A stretch of 64,000 nt of DNA from Stenotrophomonas sp. VV52 (GTDB lineage Bacteria > Pseudomonadota > Gammaproteobacteria > Xanthomonadales > Xanthomonadaceae): the NCBI RefSeq assembly GCF_002893095.1, contig NZ_PKQQ01000002.1, positions 1 through 64,000 of the forward strand. Direction: 5' to 3'. A program made the position numbers and the translations under genes. Of the stretch, positions 54,356 through 64,000 are shown piece by piece. Each line of letters begins with the position of its first letter. Within the stretch, counting starts at the first letter, position 1. A model generated the notes under the pieces. It saw only the letters and a program-made list of their open reading frames with translations. It had not been told where the DNA came from and ran no database searches.

Positions 54356-56025
54356 GGGTTTCTTACCGGTGCCGTTCCGGCCACGTAGTACGCCGCCGTG
54401 CTGCGCGGCAATGGCGTGCGGCCGCGGATCCGGTCGGCGATCTTCTCGGCGATCATGATGGTGGTGGCATTGAGGTTGCCGGTGATGATCCGCGGCATGA
54501 TCGACGCGTCCACCACGCGCAGGCCCTGCATGCCGTGCACGCGTCCCTGGCCGTCCACCACGCTCATCGCGTCGGTGCCCATCGCGCACGAACACGACGG
54601 GTGGTACGCCGTCTCCGCCCGCGCCCGCACGAACGCATCCAGTTCGGCGTCGGTGCGGCAGTCGGCGCCGGGGCTGATCTCGCGACCGCGATACGGGTCC
54701 AGCGCCGGTTGCGCGATGATCTCGCGGGTGATCCGGATCGCGTCGCGGAACTCCTGCCAGTCCTGGTCGGTGGACTGGTAGTTGAACAGGATCGACGGAT
54801 GCTGGTGCGGGTCGCGCGAACGCGCATGCACGTGGCCGCGGCTCGGCGTGCGCATCGAGCCCACGTGCGCCTGGAAGCCATGCTCCTTCACCGCGTTGCT
54901 GCCGTTGTAATTGATCGCCACCGGCAGGAAGTGGTACTGGATGTTCGGCCACGCGAAATCGTCGCGGGTGCGGATGAAGCCGCCGGCCTCGAACTGGTTG
55001 CTGGCGCCGATGCCGGTGCCGTTGAACAGCCACTCCGCGCCGATGGCGGGCTGGTTCCACCACTGCAGCGCCGGGTACAGCGACACCGGCTTGGTGCACG
55101 CGTACTGCATGTAGACCTCAAGATGGTCCTGCAGGTTTTCGCCCACGCCCGGCAGGTCATGCACCAGCGGCACGCCCAGCGCGGCCAGCAACGCCGGCGC
55201 GGCCACGCCGGAGCGCTGCAGGATCTGCGGCGAGGCGATGGCCCCGGCGCACAGCAGCACTTCGCGGCGTGCGTGCGCGTCGGTGGGGTCGGCGCTGCCG
55301 CCGACCAGGTAGCGCACGCCCACCGCGCGCTTGCCGTCGAACAGGATGCGGTCGGTGGTGGCGCGGGTCACGATGTGCAGCCCGGGCCGGCCCTTGGCCA
55401 TGTCCAGGTAACCACGCGCGGTGCTGGACCGGCGCCCCTGCGGGGTCACGGTGCGGTCCATCGGGCCGAAGCCTTCCTGCTGGTAGCCGTTGAGGTCGTC
55501 GGTACGCGGGTACCCGGCCTGCACGCCGGCCTCGACCATGGCGTGGAACAGCACGTTGTTGTCGTTCTTTGGCGTGGCCACGCTGACCGGGCCGGTGCCG
55601 CCGTGGTAATCGTTCGGACCGATGTCGCGGCTTTCGGCCTTGCGGAAGTACGGCAGCACGTCGCGGTAGCTCCAGTCTTCCAGGCCATCGAAACCGGCCC
55701 ACTGGTCGAAGTCCAGTGCGTTGCCACGGATGTAGCACATGCCGTTGATCAGCGAGGAACCGCCCAGGCCCTTGCCGCGCCCGCATTCCATGCGCCGGTT
55801 GTCCATGTGCGGTTCCGGCTCGGTCTCATACGCCCAGTTGTAGCGCCGGCCCTGCAGCGGGTAGGCCAGCGCGGCCGGCATCTGGGTGCGGAAGTCGAGC
55901 CGGTAGTCCGGGCCGCCGGCCTCGAGCAGCAGCACGCTGACCCCGGCGTCTTCGGTCAGGCGCGCGGCCAGCGTGTTGCCCGCCGAACCGGCCCCGATGA
56001 TGATGTAGTCGTACTCGCGCTTCAT
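54352..56025 (-). CDS. betA: Choline dehydrogenase BetA
   Basis: BetA oxidises choline to betaine aldehyde at the membrane. The 557-residue GMC-family flavoprotein has the FAD-binding motif [15 protein letters not shown], the [14 protein letters not shown] signature, the C-terminal SCSMGT-like SCSCAMGTD region and an HPSC active-site His. It is the last gene of betT-betB-betA, 25 bp after betB. Length matches E. coli BetA (556). Confidence 0.95.
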   Translation of the reverse strand: MKREYDYIIIGAGSAGNTLAARLTEDAGVSVLLLEAGGPDYRLDFRTQMPAALAYPLQGRRYNWAYETEPEPHMDNRRMECGRGKGLGGSSLINGMCYIRGNALDFDQWAGFDGLEDWSYRDVLPYFRKAESRDIGPNDYHGGTGPVSVATPKNDNNVLFHAMVEAGVQAGYPRTDDLNGYQQEGFGPMDRTVTPQGRRSSTARGYLDMAKGRPGLHIVTRATTDRILFDGKRAVGVRYLVGGSADPTDAHARREVLLCAGAIASPQILQRSGVAAPALLAALGVPLVHDLPGVGENLQDHLEVYMQYACTKPVSLYPALQWWNQPAIGAEWLFNGTGIGASNQFEAGGFIRTRDDFAWPNIQYHFLPVAINYNGSNAVKEHGFQAHVGSMRTPSRGHVHARSRDPHQHPSILFNYQSTDQDWQEFRDAIRITREIIAQPALDPYRGREISPGADCRTDAELDAFVRARAETAYHPSCSCAMGTDAMSVVDGQGRVHGMQGLRVVDASIMPRIITGNLNATTIMIAEKIADRIRGRTPLPRSTAAYYVAGTAPVRNP

Positions 56026-56050
56026 CGCGGAATCTCCTGGTCAGGCCGGT

Positions 56051-57523
56051 TCAGAACACCGACACGTAGCGGTCCAGCTCGATCTGCACGGACTTGGTAC
56101 GGGTATACGCGCGCAGCGTGGCCAGGCCGTTCTCGCGCCCCACCCCGGACTGCTTGTAACCGCCCACCGGCATCGTCGCCGGCGACTCGCCCCAGCAGTT
56201 CACCCAGCAGATGCCCGCCTCCAGCTGGTGGATCAGGCGGTGCGCGCGGCTGAGGTCGGGCGTCACCACGCCTGCCGCCAGTCCGTACTCGGTGGCATTG
56301 GCACGCCGCACCGCTTCGTCTTCGTCCGCGTAGGCCAGCAGGCTGAGCACGGGCCCGAAGATCTCCTCGCGTACGATCGCCATGTCGTCGCGGCAGTCGC
56401 TGAAGATGGTCGGGGCCACGTAGCAGCCTTTGCCCAGTGCGCCGTCGGTGAGGCGTTCGCCACCGCAGAGCAGGCGCGCACCCTCGGCCTTGCCGCGCTC
56501 GATATGCGCCAGCACGCTGCGCATGTGCGCGGCACTGACCAGCGGGCCGAACGTGGTGTCCACCGCCATCGGGTCGCCGATCCGGATCCGCGCCACGCGC
56601 GCCAGCAGTGCCTGTTCCATCTCGGTCAGCCGCGCCTGCGGAACGAACACGCGGGTGCCGTTGGTGCAGACCTGGCCCGAACTGTAGAAGTTGGCCATCA
56701 TCGCGATGTCGGCAGCGAGCCCAAGGTCGGCGTCGGCGCAGATGATGAGGGGCGACTTGCCGCCCAGCTCCATCGTCACCTCCTTCAACGTGGAGCTGGA
56801 CGCGCTGGCCATCACCTTGCGCCCGGTCGCGGTGCCGCCGGTGAAGGAGATCTTCTCGATGCCCGGATGCTCCGTCAGCGCCGAACCGACCCCGGCACCG
56901 TCGCCGGGCAGCACGTTGAACACCCCGTCCGGCAGGCCGGCCTCGGTGAAGATTTCGGCCAGCTTCAGCCCGGTCAGCGGCGTCACTTCGCTGGGTTTGA
57001 AGATCATCGCGTTGCCGGCGGCCAGCGCCGGCGCGGCCTTCCACAGTGCGATCTGGATCGGGTAGTTCCAGGCGCCGATCGCCCCGCCCACGCCCAGCGG
57101 CTCCTGCCGCGTGTAGAAGAAGCTGCCTTCGCGCAGCGGCACCTGGCTGCCTTCCAGCCCGTGCATCACGCCCGCGTAGTACTCCAGCACGTCCGCGCCG
57201 GTGACGATGTCCACGCTCAGGGTTTCGCTCAGCGGCTTGCCGGTGTTGAGGCTTTCCAGTTCGGCCAGGTCGTCGTTGCGTGCGCGCAGCAGCGCCACCG
57301 CGCGCAGCAGGACGCGCGAACGTTCCACCGTCGTCAGCGACGCCCATGCCTTCTGCCCGACCCGCGCGCTTTCCACTGCAGCGTCCAGGTCGTCGCTGTT
57401 GGCGTTGTGCACGTTGGCCAACACCTCGCCGTTGGCGGGGTTGACCACCTCGAAGGTGCGGTTGCCCTGCGAGGGCACGTAGCGGCCGCCGATGTAGAGC
57501 AGCTGGTCGGGGAAGGTGGGCAT
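56051..57523 (-). CDS. betB: Betaine aldehyde dehydrogenase BetB
   Basis: BetB oxidises betaine aldehyde to glycine betaine with NAD(P). The 490-residue aldehyde dehydrogenase has the catalytic Glu in MELGGKSPL and Cys in [11 protein letters not shown], and the GFNVLPGD-type Rossmann segment as [10 protein letters not shown]. It begins 36 bp after betT and precedes betA by 25 bp. Length and motif spacing match E. coli BetB (490). Confidence 0.95.
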   Translation of the reverse strand: MPTFPDQLLYIGGRYVPSQGNRTFEVVNPANGEVLANVHNANSDDLDAAVESARVGQKAWASLTTVERSRVLLRAVALLRARNDDLAELESLNTGKPLSETLSVDIVTGADVLEYYAGVMHGLEGSQVPLREGSFFYTRQEPLGVGGAIGAWNYPIQIALWKAAPALAAGNAMIFKPSEVTPLTGLKLAEIFTEAGLPDGVFNVLPGDGAGVGSALTEHPGIEKISFTGGTATGRKVMASASSSTLKEVTMELGGKSPLIICADADLGLAADIAMMANFYSSGQVCTNGTRVFVPQARLTEMEQALLARVARIRIGDPMAVDTTFGPLVSAAHMRSVLAHIERGKAEGARLLCGGERLTDGALGKGCYVAPTIFSDCRDDMAIVREEIFGPVLSLLAYADEDEAVRRANATEYGLAAGVVTPDLSRAHRLIHQLEAGICWVNCWGESPATMPVGGYKQSGVGRENGLATLRAYTRTKSVQIELDRYVSVF

Positions 57524-57558
57524 GGCGACGACTCCTGTGCGTGGGGCGGACAGCGGAT

Positions 57559-59538
57559 TCAGCGGGTCAGGTGCAGGAACTGCAGGTGGCGTTCGTACTG
57601 GTCGATGATGTCGTTGATGATCTGCTGGCGGCTGTAGCCGACCAGCTCGTAGTCCTGTCCACCTTCATAGAGGTGCACTTCGGCGCGGTAGTAGCGCTGG
57701 TTGCGGAAGCGCTGCGCGGCGAACGAAGGGGTCAGGTAGCCGGTCATCACCACCTGGTAGCGGAACACCTGCTGCTCGCCGTGGTCGACTTCCAGCGTCA
57801 TCTGGCCGGGCTCGAAGTCGGTGCCCACATCCAGCCCCTGTTCGCGCAGCTGCGCGGCGACGGCCTCCATGGCCGGGCGCACCTCGCTGTCCATGAAACG
57901 GTAGACCTCGTCGCGCACGGGGAAATGCACGGCCTGGGTGATCCGCTGGCGCCAGCCGCGCTGGTGCCGCGACTGGCCGATCAACGGCACGGGCGAGTAC
58001 TGCGAGGCCTTCCTGCGCTGCGACTCTTCGCCCAGTGCACGGGTCAGCCCCCACAGCATCAACAGCAGCACCACCGAGAACGGCAGCGAGGCCAGCACCA
58101 CCGCCGATTTGAGGGCGTCCATGCTGCCGGCCAGCAGCAGCCCGGTGGTTACCAGCGCGATCATCACGCCCCAGAACACGCGCAACCAGCGCGGGCCGTC
58201 TTCTTCGGGCACGCCGCCATGCGAGGACAGCGTGGACAGCACCACGGTGCCCGAATCGGCCGAGGTGACGAAGAAGATGAAGCTGACGAACACCACCACG
58301 CCGATCACCGCGCGGCTCCAGGGGTAGCTTTCCAGCAGTGCGTAGAGCACCGTCGGCGGGTTGTCCACGGCCAGCTGCGCCAGGTGTTCCTGGCCGTGGT
58401 GCAGCACCTGGTCCAGCGCGCTGTTGCCGAAGATCGACAGCCACGCCAGGGTGAAACCGAGCGGGATCAGCAGCACCCCGAACACGAACTCGCGTAGCGT
58501 GCGGCCGCGTGAGATGCGCGCGATGAACAACCCGACGAAGGGCGCCCAGCCGATCCACCAGGCCCAGTAGAACACCGTCCAGTCGCCCAGCCAGTCGGTG
58601 CGACCGCCATAGGCGTATACGTCGAAACTCTTGCCGACCACGTTGCCCAGATAGTCGCCCAGGTTCTGCATCAGGGTGCTGAGCAGGTACTGGGTGGGCC
58701 CGGCGAACAGCATGAACAGCAGCAGCGCGATCGCCAGCAGCATGTTGATGTCCGACATCAGCCGCACGCCTTTCTCCACCCCGGACACGGCAACGGTGAT
58801 CGCCGCGCCCATCATCAGCACGATCAGCGCGACCTGCACCCATGGCGCATGCGGTACCGGCAGCAGCGTGTTGAGCCCGGCATTGAGGTGCAGCACGCCA
58901 AAGCCCATGTCCGCGCCGATCCCGAACACGGTGGCGACGATGCCGAGCGCATCCACGGTGTAGCCGATCGGGCCGTTGATGCGTTTGCCGATCAGTGGAT
59001 ACAGCGCCGAGCGCAGTGCCAGCGGCAGGTTGTGGCGGTAGGCGAAGTAGGCCAGCGCCATCGCCGCCAGCGCGAACACGCCCCAGCCATGCAGGCCCCA
59101 GTGCAGGAACAGCAGCTGCATGGCCTGGCGCGCGCTGGCCTCGCCGCTGCCGACACCGCCCTGCGGCGGTTGCAGGTAGTGGGTGAGCGGTTCGGACACG
59201 CAGAAGAAGAACAGGGTGATGCTGATGCCCGCGGCGAACAGCATGCCGGCCCAGGAGAGGTAGCTGAACTCCGGCTCGTCGTGGTCCGCGCCCAGCTTCA
59301 CGTTGCCGTAGCCGGACAACGCCACCCCGACCACGAACACCAGGTACAGGGTCATCGCCAGCAGGTAGTACCAGCCGACATTGCGCGACGCCCAGGTCTG
59401 CGCCTGCAGCAGCAGGACGCCGGACTGGGACGGAAACGCCGTGACCAGGATCGCGAAGGCCGCCACGAGGGTGGCGGCGAGCAGGAAGACCGGCCGCAGC
59501 GTGCGCACCTCGCTGGGAGGTGTCTCCACGGTGTTCAT
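57559..59538 (-). CDS. betT: BetT-type choline BCCT transporter
   Basis: This inner-membrane proton- or sodium-coupled choline importer of 659 residues has twelve transmembrane segments and the BCCT signature [14 protein letters not shown] long hydrophilic C-terminal domain (about 515-659) is the form that controls osmotic activation in BetT proteins. It is first in the betT-betB-betA operon and supplies choline to BetA and BetB. No betI repressor gene is present, so control must be elsewhere. Confidence 0.93.
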   Translation of the reverse strand: MNTVETPPSEVRTLRPVFLLAATLVAAFAILVTAFPSQSGVLLLQAQTWASRNVGWYYLLAMTLYLVFVVGVALSGYGNVKLGADHDEPEFSYLSWAGMLFAAGISITLFFFCVSEPLTHYLQPPQGGVGSGEASARQAMQLLFLHWGLHGWGVFALAAMALAYFAYRHNLPLALRSALYPLIGKRINGPIGYTVDALGIVATVFGIGADMGFGVLHLNAGLNTLLPVPHAPWVQVALIVLMMGAAITVAVSGVEKGVRLMSDINMLLAIALLLFMLFAGPTQYLLSTLMQNLGDYLGNVVGKSFDVYAYGGRTDWLGDWTVFYWAWWIGWAPFVGLFIARISRGRTLREFVFGVLLIPLGFTLAWLSIFGNSALDQVLHHGQEHLAQLAVDNPPTVLYALLESYPWSRAVIGVVVFVSFIFFVTSADSGTVVLSTLSSHGGVPEEDGPRWLRVFWGVMIALVTTGLLLAGSMDALKSAVVLASLPFSVVLLLMLWGLTRALGEESQRRKASQYSPVPLIGQSRHQRGWRQRITQAVHFPVRDEVYRFMDSEVRPAMEAVAAQLREQGLDVGTDFEPGQMTLEVDHGEQQVFRYQVVMTGYLTPSFAAQRFRNQRYYRAEVHLYEGGQDYELVGYSRQQIINDIIDQYERHLQFLHLTR

Positions 59539-59584
59539 GATGGGGCCCCGGTGCCGTTGCCGGCAGACCGGTGAATTAGCGCAT

Positions 59585-59604
59585 ACGCCCTGTGGACAGG
59601 GCGT
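59585..59604 (-). terminator. Hairpin after the EEP-family gene
   Basis: A perfect 8-bp stem ACGCCCTG/CAGGGCGT with a four-base loop lies just after the stop of the leftward EEP gene and before betT. There is no T-tract, so it is a weak or factor-assisted terminator at most. Confidence 0.5.
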
Positions 59605-59612
59605 TCACGTGC

Positions 59613-60380
59613 TCAGCGCAGGGCCTGGCTGGGGACGTCGATGGCCATGGCCAGGGCCAGGTGGTCGGAGAACGCCGCCGGCACCGCTTCGGCGCTGCGC
59701 TGCTGCAGGCCGTCGCTGAGCAGGATGTGGTCGATGGCCCGGTCCGGGCGCCAGCTGGGGAAGGTCGGCACCGCGCAGCCCGGGGGCTGCAGGGTGGTCT
59801 TCTGGTACAGCACCTGCATTTCCGGGCGCTCGGCCAGGCAGTTGAAATCGCCCATCAGCACCGCGTTGGGGTGGTCGGACATCAGGTCGGCAATAAAGGC
59901 CAATTGCGACATGCGCGAATTGGTCCCCAGCGACAGATGCGCCACCGCCACCGCCAGCCCTTCGGCGCCTTCGCCGAACTTGGCCAGCAGCACGCCGCGC
60001 CCGCCGATGCGGCCGGGCAGGGCGTGGTCCTGGACTTCCACCGGTTCCAGCCGGCTCAGCAGGCCGTTGGCACTGGAGGCCACTCCGCCCATCCGGCGGT
60101 TGGGCTGGTGGCTCCAGTAATTGAAGCCGGCGCGCTCGGCCAGGTAGTGGGTCTGGTTGGTGAAGCCCGAGCGCAGGCTGCCGGGGTCGGCCTCCTGCAG
60201 GCCGACGATGTCATGGCCACGGGCCAGCTGGGCGATCGCGTCCAGGCTGGTCCGCTTGCGCCCCGCCGGCAGCGCATGCGACCAGCTGCGGGTCACATAG
60301 TCGCTGTAGCGGCGGGTGCTCGAGCCGGCCTGGATGTTGGCCGTGAGCAGGCGCAGGGTCCGCGTGTTGGGGGAAGTCAC
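59613..60380 (-). CDS. Endonuclease/exonuclease/phosphatase-family protein
   Basis: This cytoplasmic hydrolase of 255 residues carries the EEP fold motifs: LLTANIQAG (Asn), GLQEADPG (metal-binding Glu), VLMGDFNCLAE (Asp/Asn) and AFSDHLALAM (catalytic Asp-His). Members cut DNA, RNA or phospholipid headgroups, and the substrate is not evident. No signal peptide is seen. It lies 23 bp after the lipoprotein DsbA gene on the same strand and may be co-transcribed with it. Confidence 0.88.
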   Translation of the reverse strand: MTSPNTRTLRLLTANIQAGSSTRRYSDYVTRSWSHALPAGRKRTSLDAIAQLARGHDIVGLQEADPGSLRSGFTNQTHYLAERAGFNYWSHQPNRRMGGVASSANGLLSRLEPVEVQDHALPGRIGGRGVLLAKFGEGAEGLAVAVAHLSLGTNSRMSQLAFIADLMSDHPNAVLMGDFNCLAERPEMQVLYQKTTLQPPGCAVPTFPSWRPDRAIDHILLSDGLQQRSAEAVPAAFSDHLALAMAIDVPSQALR

Positions 60381-60403
60381 GACGGTTGCAGGTTCCTGGA
60401 AAC

Positions 60404-61249
60404 TCAGTTGCCCTTGGCGGCGCGTTCGCGGGCGATCAGGTGATCGGCGATGCGCAGCATGTCGGGGAAGCTCTTGCCCTTGACCAGGTACTTGCCGTTG
60501 ACGATCACCGACGGGGTGCCGGAGATCTGGCTGTCCTGGGCGAACTTCTTGGCCTTGTTGGTCTTGTTGGTCACGTTGAAGCCGGACATTTCGGCCAGGA
60601 ACTGCTTCGGGTCGGCGCCGTGCTTGGCGTAGAACGCCGCGATCTCTTCCGGGGTATCGCGGCCGCGCTCGCCCTTCAGGCTCTGGTCGACGTGGATCGC
60701 CTTGTACAGCGCTTCATGGGTCTTGTCTTCCAGGCCCAGCGCCTGCGCGGCGTAGAACGCCTTGGCGTAGTTGTCCCAGGTACCGCCGAACATGGCCGGC
60801 ACGTAGACGAAGTTCACATCGCTCGGCAGGCCGGCCTTCCACGGTCCGATCAGCGGCTGGAACGCGGCGCAGGCCGGGCAGACGAAGCCGAACACTTCAG
60901 CCACTTCGATCTTGCCGGTGGCCGGCTCGAACGGCTTGCCGTTGGCGATCACCACGTAGTCGGTGCCTTCGACCGGGGCCGGACCCACCGGCTGCGACGA
61001 GGCGGGGGCCGGGGCCGGGGTGGTGGCTTCGGCGGCGGCGGTCTCGGCGGCGGCGGTTTCGCCGCTGGCAGCCGGGGCTGCCTCGGTCGGGGTCGCTTCG
61101 GTCTGGCCCGGCGCGGTTTCGGCGGCCGGGGCGGTGGCCGGGGTGGCCGGTTCGGTCGGGGCGGCGGTGTTGGCGGTGCCGTCCTGGGCCTTGCAGGCGG
61201 CAAGGATCGGCAGCAGGGCCATCAGCATGAGGGCGAAACGGGTCTTCAT
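60404..61249 (-). CDS. Lipoprotein DsbA-type thiol oxidoreductase with CPAC active site
   Basis: This 281-residue protein has a lipobox LAAC (Cys19), so it is membrane-anchored in the periplasm. Residues 22-92 are an Ala/Pro/Thr/Glu linker of very low complexity. The DsbA domain starts near 93 with active site CPAC (124-127) and cis-Pro loop SGTPSVIVNGKY. It should oxidise or shuffle disulfides of exported proteins, with the linker giving reach. CPAC differs from the common CPHC and may change redox potential. A second dsbA-like gene lies upstream. The start at 61249 gives the complete signal peptide. Confidence 0.9.
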   Translation of the reverse strand: MKTRFALMLMALLPILAACKAQDGTANTAAPTEPATPATAPAAETAPGQTEATPTEAAPAASGETAAAETAAAEATTPAPAPASSQPVGPAPVEGTDYVVIANGKPFEPATGKIEVAEVFGFVCPACAAFQPLIGPWKAGLPSDVNFVYVPAMFGGTWDNYAKAFYAAQALGLEDKTHEALYKAIHVDQSLKGERGRDTPEEIAAFYAKHGADPKQFLAEMSGFNVTNKTNKAKKFAQDSQISGTPSVIVNGKYLVKGKSFPDMLRIADHLIARERAAKGN

Positions 61250-61356
61250 CGAAGCGTCTCCAGCAGGGGCATGGTGGGGCCGGCGCAGCGGGCGCCAGCC
61301 AGGGGGGCATGATGCCACGCGGTCGCCGGGGCGCCGCGTGCAGGGGGTGTGACGGT

Positions 61357-62004
61357 TCAGCGAGCCTTGGCGGCCCGTTCGCGGGCGATCAGGGCGTCGG
61401 TGTTGCGCAGCAGCTCCTCGAACGAGTTGCCCTTGACCATGTACTTGCCGTTGACCAGCAGTGCCGGGGTGCCCGGCACCTTGGTGCGCTGGGCGAAGGC
61501 GCGGGCGTACTTGATCTTCTGCTCCACCGCGTCGCTCTTCAGCGCAGCGGTATAGGCATCGGCCTTGACCCCGTAGGCGGCGTAGAAGCCCGCCAGTTCG
61601 TCCGGCGACACGTTCTGCATCGGCAGCGAGCCTGCTTCATGCAGGGCCGTGAACATGGCCGCATGACTGCGCTTGGCCACGCCCAGCTGGTCGGCGGCGT
61701 AGTAGGCGCGGGCGAACGAGTCCCAGACACCGCCGAAGGCGGCCGGCACCGGGGTGAAGCGCACGTCCTTGGGCAGCTTCTTCGCCCAGGCTTCCAGCTG
61801 CGGCTCGAAGTGCGCGCAGTGCGGGCAGGTGTAGCCGAACATCTCCACCACTTCGATCTTGCCGGCCAGCGGCGCGAACGGGCCCGGCTGCTCGATGACG
61901 TCGTAGTCCTTGCCTTCCACCAGCGTGGCGGGGGCGGGCGCGGCCAGCGCCGACAGGGGGCTCAGGGCCAGCAGCAACAGCATCAAACGGGGCATCAGCG
62001 ACAT
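61357..62004 (-). CDS. dsbA: Thiol:disulfide oxidoreductase DsbA
   Basis: This periplasmic protein of 215 residues has a cleavable signal peptide (LLLLALSPLSALAAP), the classic active site CPHC (60-63) in FGYTCPHCAHF and the cis-Pro loop PGTPALLVNGKY. It introduces disulfides into exported proteins and is reoxidised by DsbB. It shares its domain pattern with the lipoprotein gene 107 bp downstream, which suggests duplication. Cytochrome c4, which needs cysteine thiols handled before heme attachment, is encoded upstream on the same strand. Confidence 0.92.
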   Translation of the reverse strand: MSLMPRLMLLLLALSPLSALAAPAPATLVEGKDYDVIEQPGPFAPLAGKIEVVEMFGYTCPHCAHFEPQLEAWAKKLPKDVRFTPVPAAFGGVWDSFARAYYAADQLGVAKRSHAAMFTALHEAGSLPMQNVSPDELAGFYAAYGVKADAYTAALKSDAVEQKIKYARAFAQRTKVPGTPALLVNGKYMVKGNSFEELLRNTDALIARERAAKAR

Positions 62005-62118
62005 CTACATCCCTCTTCATCGGAAAAAACAACGCCGGCCCAGTGCCGGCGTGGTGGTGAACATAACCCGCCACCGGGGCGGGGTGCATCTGTCATCGGT
62101 CCCGGTGCAGGTCCAGGC

Positions 62119-62910
62119 TTACTGCGTCGCGCCAGCCCGCGGGGCGGCCGCAGCGACGTCGTCGGCGCGGTTGTGCAGGCCCTGCAGGTAGCTGCCCAGC
62201 GCCTGGATTTCCTGTTCGGTCAGCGACTTGGCAATGCTGGCCATGATCTGGAAGTGCGCCTTGTCGGTTTCCTGGGTCACCCCGGCCTGGTACTCCTGCA
62301 GCCGCCGCGCCACGTACGACGCATGTTGGCCGCCGATGTGCGGGTAGGCCGGGCCCGGATTACCCGCACCGGTCGGTCCATGGCAGGCCATGCACGCCGG
62401 AATGCCGCGCTGGGCATCGCCGCCGCGATAGAGCTGCTGCCCGATCTCGAAGAACTTCATGCCCTTGTAGGGACCATCGCCGACCGCGCTGTCGTCGGCA
62501 AGCCCGGCGCTGGCCTTCTGCGTTGCGAAATACGCACCGATGTCGCGCATGTCCTGCGGGGTGAGGTCCTGCACGAACGGCACCATCGCCGCCGAGGCCC
62601 CGGAGGTGCGCTGCCCGTTGGCGATCAGCGCGATCTGCTGGGCCACGTAGCGTTCGCTCTGCCCGGCGATGCTGGGGTACATCTCCACGGTGGCGTTGCC
62701 ATCGGCCGAGTGGCAGGCCGCACAGGCCGCAGCCTTGGCCTGGCCCGCCTTGGGGTCGCCCCAGGTGGTCTTGCTGAAATCGACTTCGAGCGACGCCGTG
62801 CGCACCGGTGCATTGTCCGGCAGCGGGGTCACGGCGGTCTGGGCGACCGCAACAGCGGCCAACAGCGATACAGCAACAGCGGAAACGGCAAGAACGCGAG
62901 CATGGCGCAT
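62119..62910 (-). CDS. Diheme cytochrome c4
   Basis: This periplasmic cytochrome of 263 residues has a signal peptide (VSAVAVSLLAAVAVAQ) and two similar domains, each with one CxxCH heme site: CAACH (63-67) and CMACH (173-177). Met ligand candidates occur in each domain. Cytochrome c4 carries electrons from the bc1 complex to terminal oxidases. The start at 62910 is chosen to begin at the signal peptide. An upstream ATG at 62955 gives an implausible extension. Confidence 0.92.
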   Translation of the reverse strand: MRHARVLAVSAVAVSLLAAVAVAQTAVTPLPDNAPVRTASLEVDFSKTTWGDPKAGQAKAAACAACHSADGNATVEMYPSIAGQSERYVAQQIALIANGQRTSGASAAMVPFVQDLTPQDMRDIGAYFATQKASAGLADDSAVGDGPYKGMKFFEIGQQLYRGGDAQRGIPACMACHGPTGAGNPGPAYPHIGGQHASYVARRLQEYQAGVTQETDKAHFQIMASIAKSLTEQEIQALGSYLQGLHNRADDVAAAAPRAGATQ

Positions 62911-63041
62911 GCGGAAGCTCCGTGTGGACCGGCCTGGCATGTGCAGGATGCACACGCGGGGATCGCCCGATTATCCATGCGCTTTCACGCCAGGGTCAAC
63001 GCGGCAGTGCGGCAAAACCGGTGGCGTGCGATCCTATGCGC

Positions 63042-63680
63042 ATGTCATTGCTCCTCGAACGCGCCCATTACCTGCTCTCGGCCCACAATATCCGGCAACT
63101 TCCGGACGACGTGGGGGCCGAAGTGGCCTTTGCCGGCCGCTCCAACGCCGGCAAATCCAGTGCCCTCAACGCCCTGACCCGCCAGAACAGCCTGGCCCGG
63201 GTCTCCAAGACCCCCGGCCGCACCCAGCAGCTGGTGTTCTTCGAGGTCACCCCGGAGGCCAAGCTGGTCGACCTGCCCGGGTACGGCTACGCCAAGGTGC
63301 CGCTGGACCTGCAGGCGCACTGGCAGGCCTTCATCGACCAGTACTTCCGCACCCGCGAGGCGCTGCGTGGCCTGGTGGTGGTGATGGACATCCGCCACCC
63401 GCTCAAGGACTACGACCGCCAGATGCTGGCCTATGCGGTCCGCCGCGGGCTGCCGGCGCACGCGCTGCTGACCAAGGCCGACAAGCTCGGCCGGGGCCAG
63501 CAGGGCATCGCCCTGCAGAAGGTACGCAAGGAACTGCAGTCCGCCTTTGGCGACACGGTGAGCGTGCAGACCTTCTCCGGTCCGGCCCGCCAGGGCGTGG
63601 ACGAAGCGCGCGCCATCATCGGTGGCTGGCTCGGCCTCAACACGCCCGCACCCGAAGCACCGGACGCGCCCGTCGCCTGA
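63042..63680 (+). CDS. engB: Ribosome-biogenesis GTPase EngB (YihA/YsxC)
   Basis: This essential-type GTPase of 212 residues assists large ribosomal subunit assembly. All G motifs are visible: G1 GRSNAGKSS, G2 TPGRTQ, G3 DLPGYGYA and G4 LTKADK. The N-terminus MSLLLERAHYLLSAHNIRQL fits the family. A second Met two codons upstream (63036) is an alternative. It faces away from cytochrome c4. The gap to gshA (63681-63828) has a TATAGT box at 63755-63760 but no convincing -35. Confidence 0.93.
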   Translation: MSLLLERAHYLLSAHNIRQLPDDVGAEVAFAGRSNAGKSSALNALTRQNSLARVSKTPGRTQQLVFFEVTPEAKLVDLPGYGYAKVPLDLQAHWQAFIDQYFRTREALRGLVVVMDIRHPLKDYDRQMLAYAVRRGLPAHALLTKADKLGRGQQGIALQKVRKELQSAFGDTVSVQTFSGPARQGVDEARAIIGGWLGLNTPAPEAPDAPVA

Positions 63681-63828
63681 TCCAGGCGCGTCAAGGGGTT
63701 CCCGATAGGATGCAGAAAACCGTCACGGCGACGCGACGGCTGGAACGGCCACGATATAGTGCGGCCTTGCGATGCGGGGTACCGAGCCCCACATCCCCGT
63801 CCTGACCAGAATCCCTGCGAGCCCCCCC

Positions 63829-64000
63829 TTGTCGAGCCCCAGCCACGTCGCCGAGACGCCGATCACCGACCGCAACGAACTGGTCGCCACGTTGGCCTCC
63901 GGCGAAAAGCCCAAGGCGCAGTGGCGCATCGGCACCGAGCACGAGAAGTTCGGCTTCCGCCTGGACGACCTGCGCCCGCCCACCTTCGACGGCGAGCGCG
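63829..64000 (+). CDS. gshA: Glutamate-cysteine ligase GshA, N-terminal part (3' partial)
   Basis: Only the first 57 codons are in the window. The translated WRIGTEHEKFGF motif is the start of the GCS2-type glutamate-cysteine ligase used by Xanthomonadaceae and plants, which makes gamma-glutamylcysteine for glutathione. The likely start is TTG 63829 (LSSPSHVAETPITDRNE). An in-frame ATG at 63772 would add 19 residues but lacks a ribosome site. The frame is open to the right edge. Confidence 0.85.
   Translation, partial: MSSPSHVAETPITDRNELVATLASGEKPKAQWRIGTEHEKFGFRLDDLRPPTFDGER

Noticed and set aside
1..64000. CRISPR array, prophage, insertion sequence or integron
   Set aside because: No evenly spaced direct repeats, transposase, integrase or phage structural genes were seen. 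The repeats found are SMAG palindromes and one two-copy tandem unit.
1..64000. tRNA or rRNA genes
   Set aside because: No cloverleaf with T-arm GTTCRAN and CCA-adjacent acceptor was recognised, and no rRNA sequence was seen.

Overview
The window is high-GC DNA with the gene content and order of the Xanthomonadaceae, most likely a Stenotrophomonas. The strongest clue is a dozen or so short palindromes that begin with GTAG and fold into GC-rich hairpins (SMAG elements, the REP family typical of S. maltophilia and relatives). Other clues are the many large TonB-dependent receptors, a complete N-acetylglucosamine (GlcNAc) uptake locus of the Xanthomonas type, and housekeeping blocks such as rlpA-dacA, DUF493-lipB-lipA and engB next to gshA. 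I see no rRNA, tRNA, prophage, insertion sequence or CRISPR array.

Layout. 0-5 kb: envelope and lipoate genes (rlpA end, dacA, an LpxR-type lipid A deacylase, DUF493, lipB, lipA). 5-12 kb: prc, two exported proteins of unknown role, a short 6-phosphogluconate dehydrogenase, a Gfo/Idh/MocA oxidoreductase and a BON-domain protein. 12-17.5 kb: an orphan hybrid histidine kinase whose first receiver has Glu at the phosphorylation site, a stand-alone Anbu-type proteasome homologue, folK, a FolM-like pteridine reductase, a MidA-type methyltransferase and a VanZ-like protein.

17.6-29.9 kb is a GlcNAc/chitooligosaccharide regulon. Secreted GH20 hexosaminidase, TonB receptor and GlcNAc kinase run leftward. 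Permease NagP, LacI-type NagR, deaminase NagB-II, deacetylase NagA and NagX run rightward. Between them lies a 369-bp control region with a LacI-type operator on each promoter. Hexosaminidase releases GlcNAc, the receptor and NagP import it, the kinase phosphorylates it, and NagA and NagB-II carry it to fructose-6-phosphate.

30.0-32.8 kb holds an autotransporter. 32.9-43.4 kb is a second carbohydrate locus, for a galactonate-like acid sugar: IclR regulator, MFS permease, enolase-superfamily dehydratase, DapA-like enzyme, TonB receptor, SDR dehydrogenase, 2-keto-3-deoxygalactonokinase and a fused KDPGal aldolase/SMP-30 lactonase. Two copies of a TTGCTA-N3-TAGCWA palindrome and two half-sites sit at its promoters. 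This is the best candidate here for an undescribed system, because its substrate cannot be named from sequence and its parts are unusually combined.

43.4-54.3 kb: cca, slt, a solo ExbD, two TonB receptors (one siderophore type with a Fur-like site), a VOC protein and an RhtA-like exporter. 54.3-59.5 kb: choline-to-betaine operon betT-betB-betA without betI. 59.6-64 kb: an EEP-family hydrolase, two DsbA-type oxidoreductases, cytochrome c4, engB and the start of gshA. SMAG-type elements sit at gene ends, and in several places their GTAG end supplies the stop codon.
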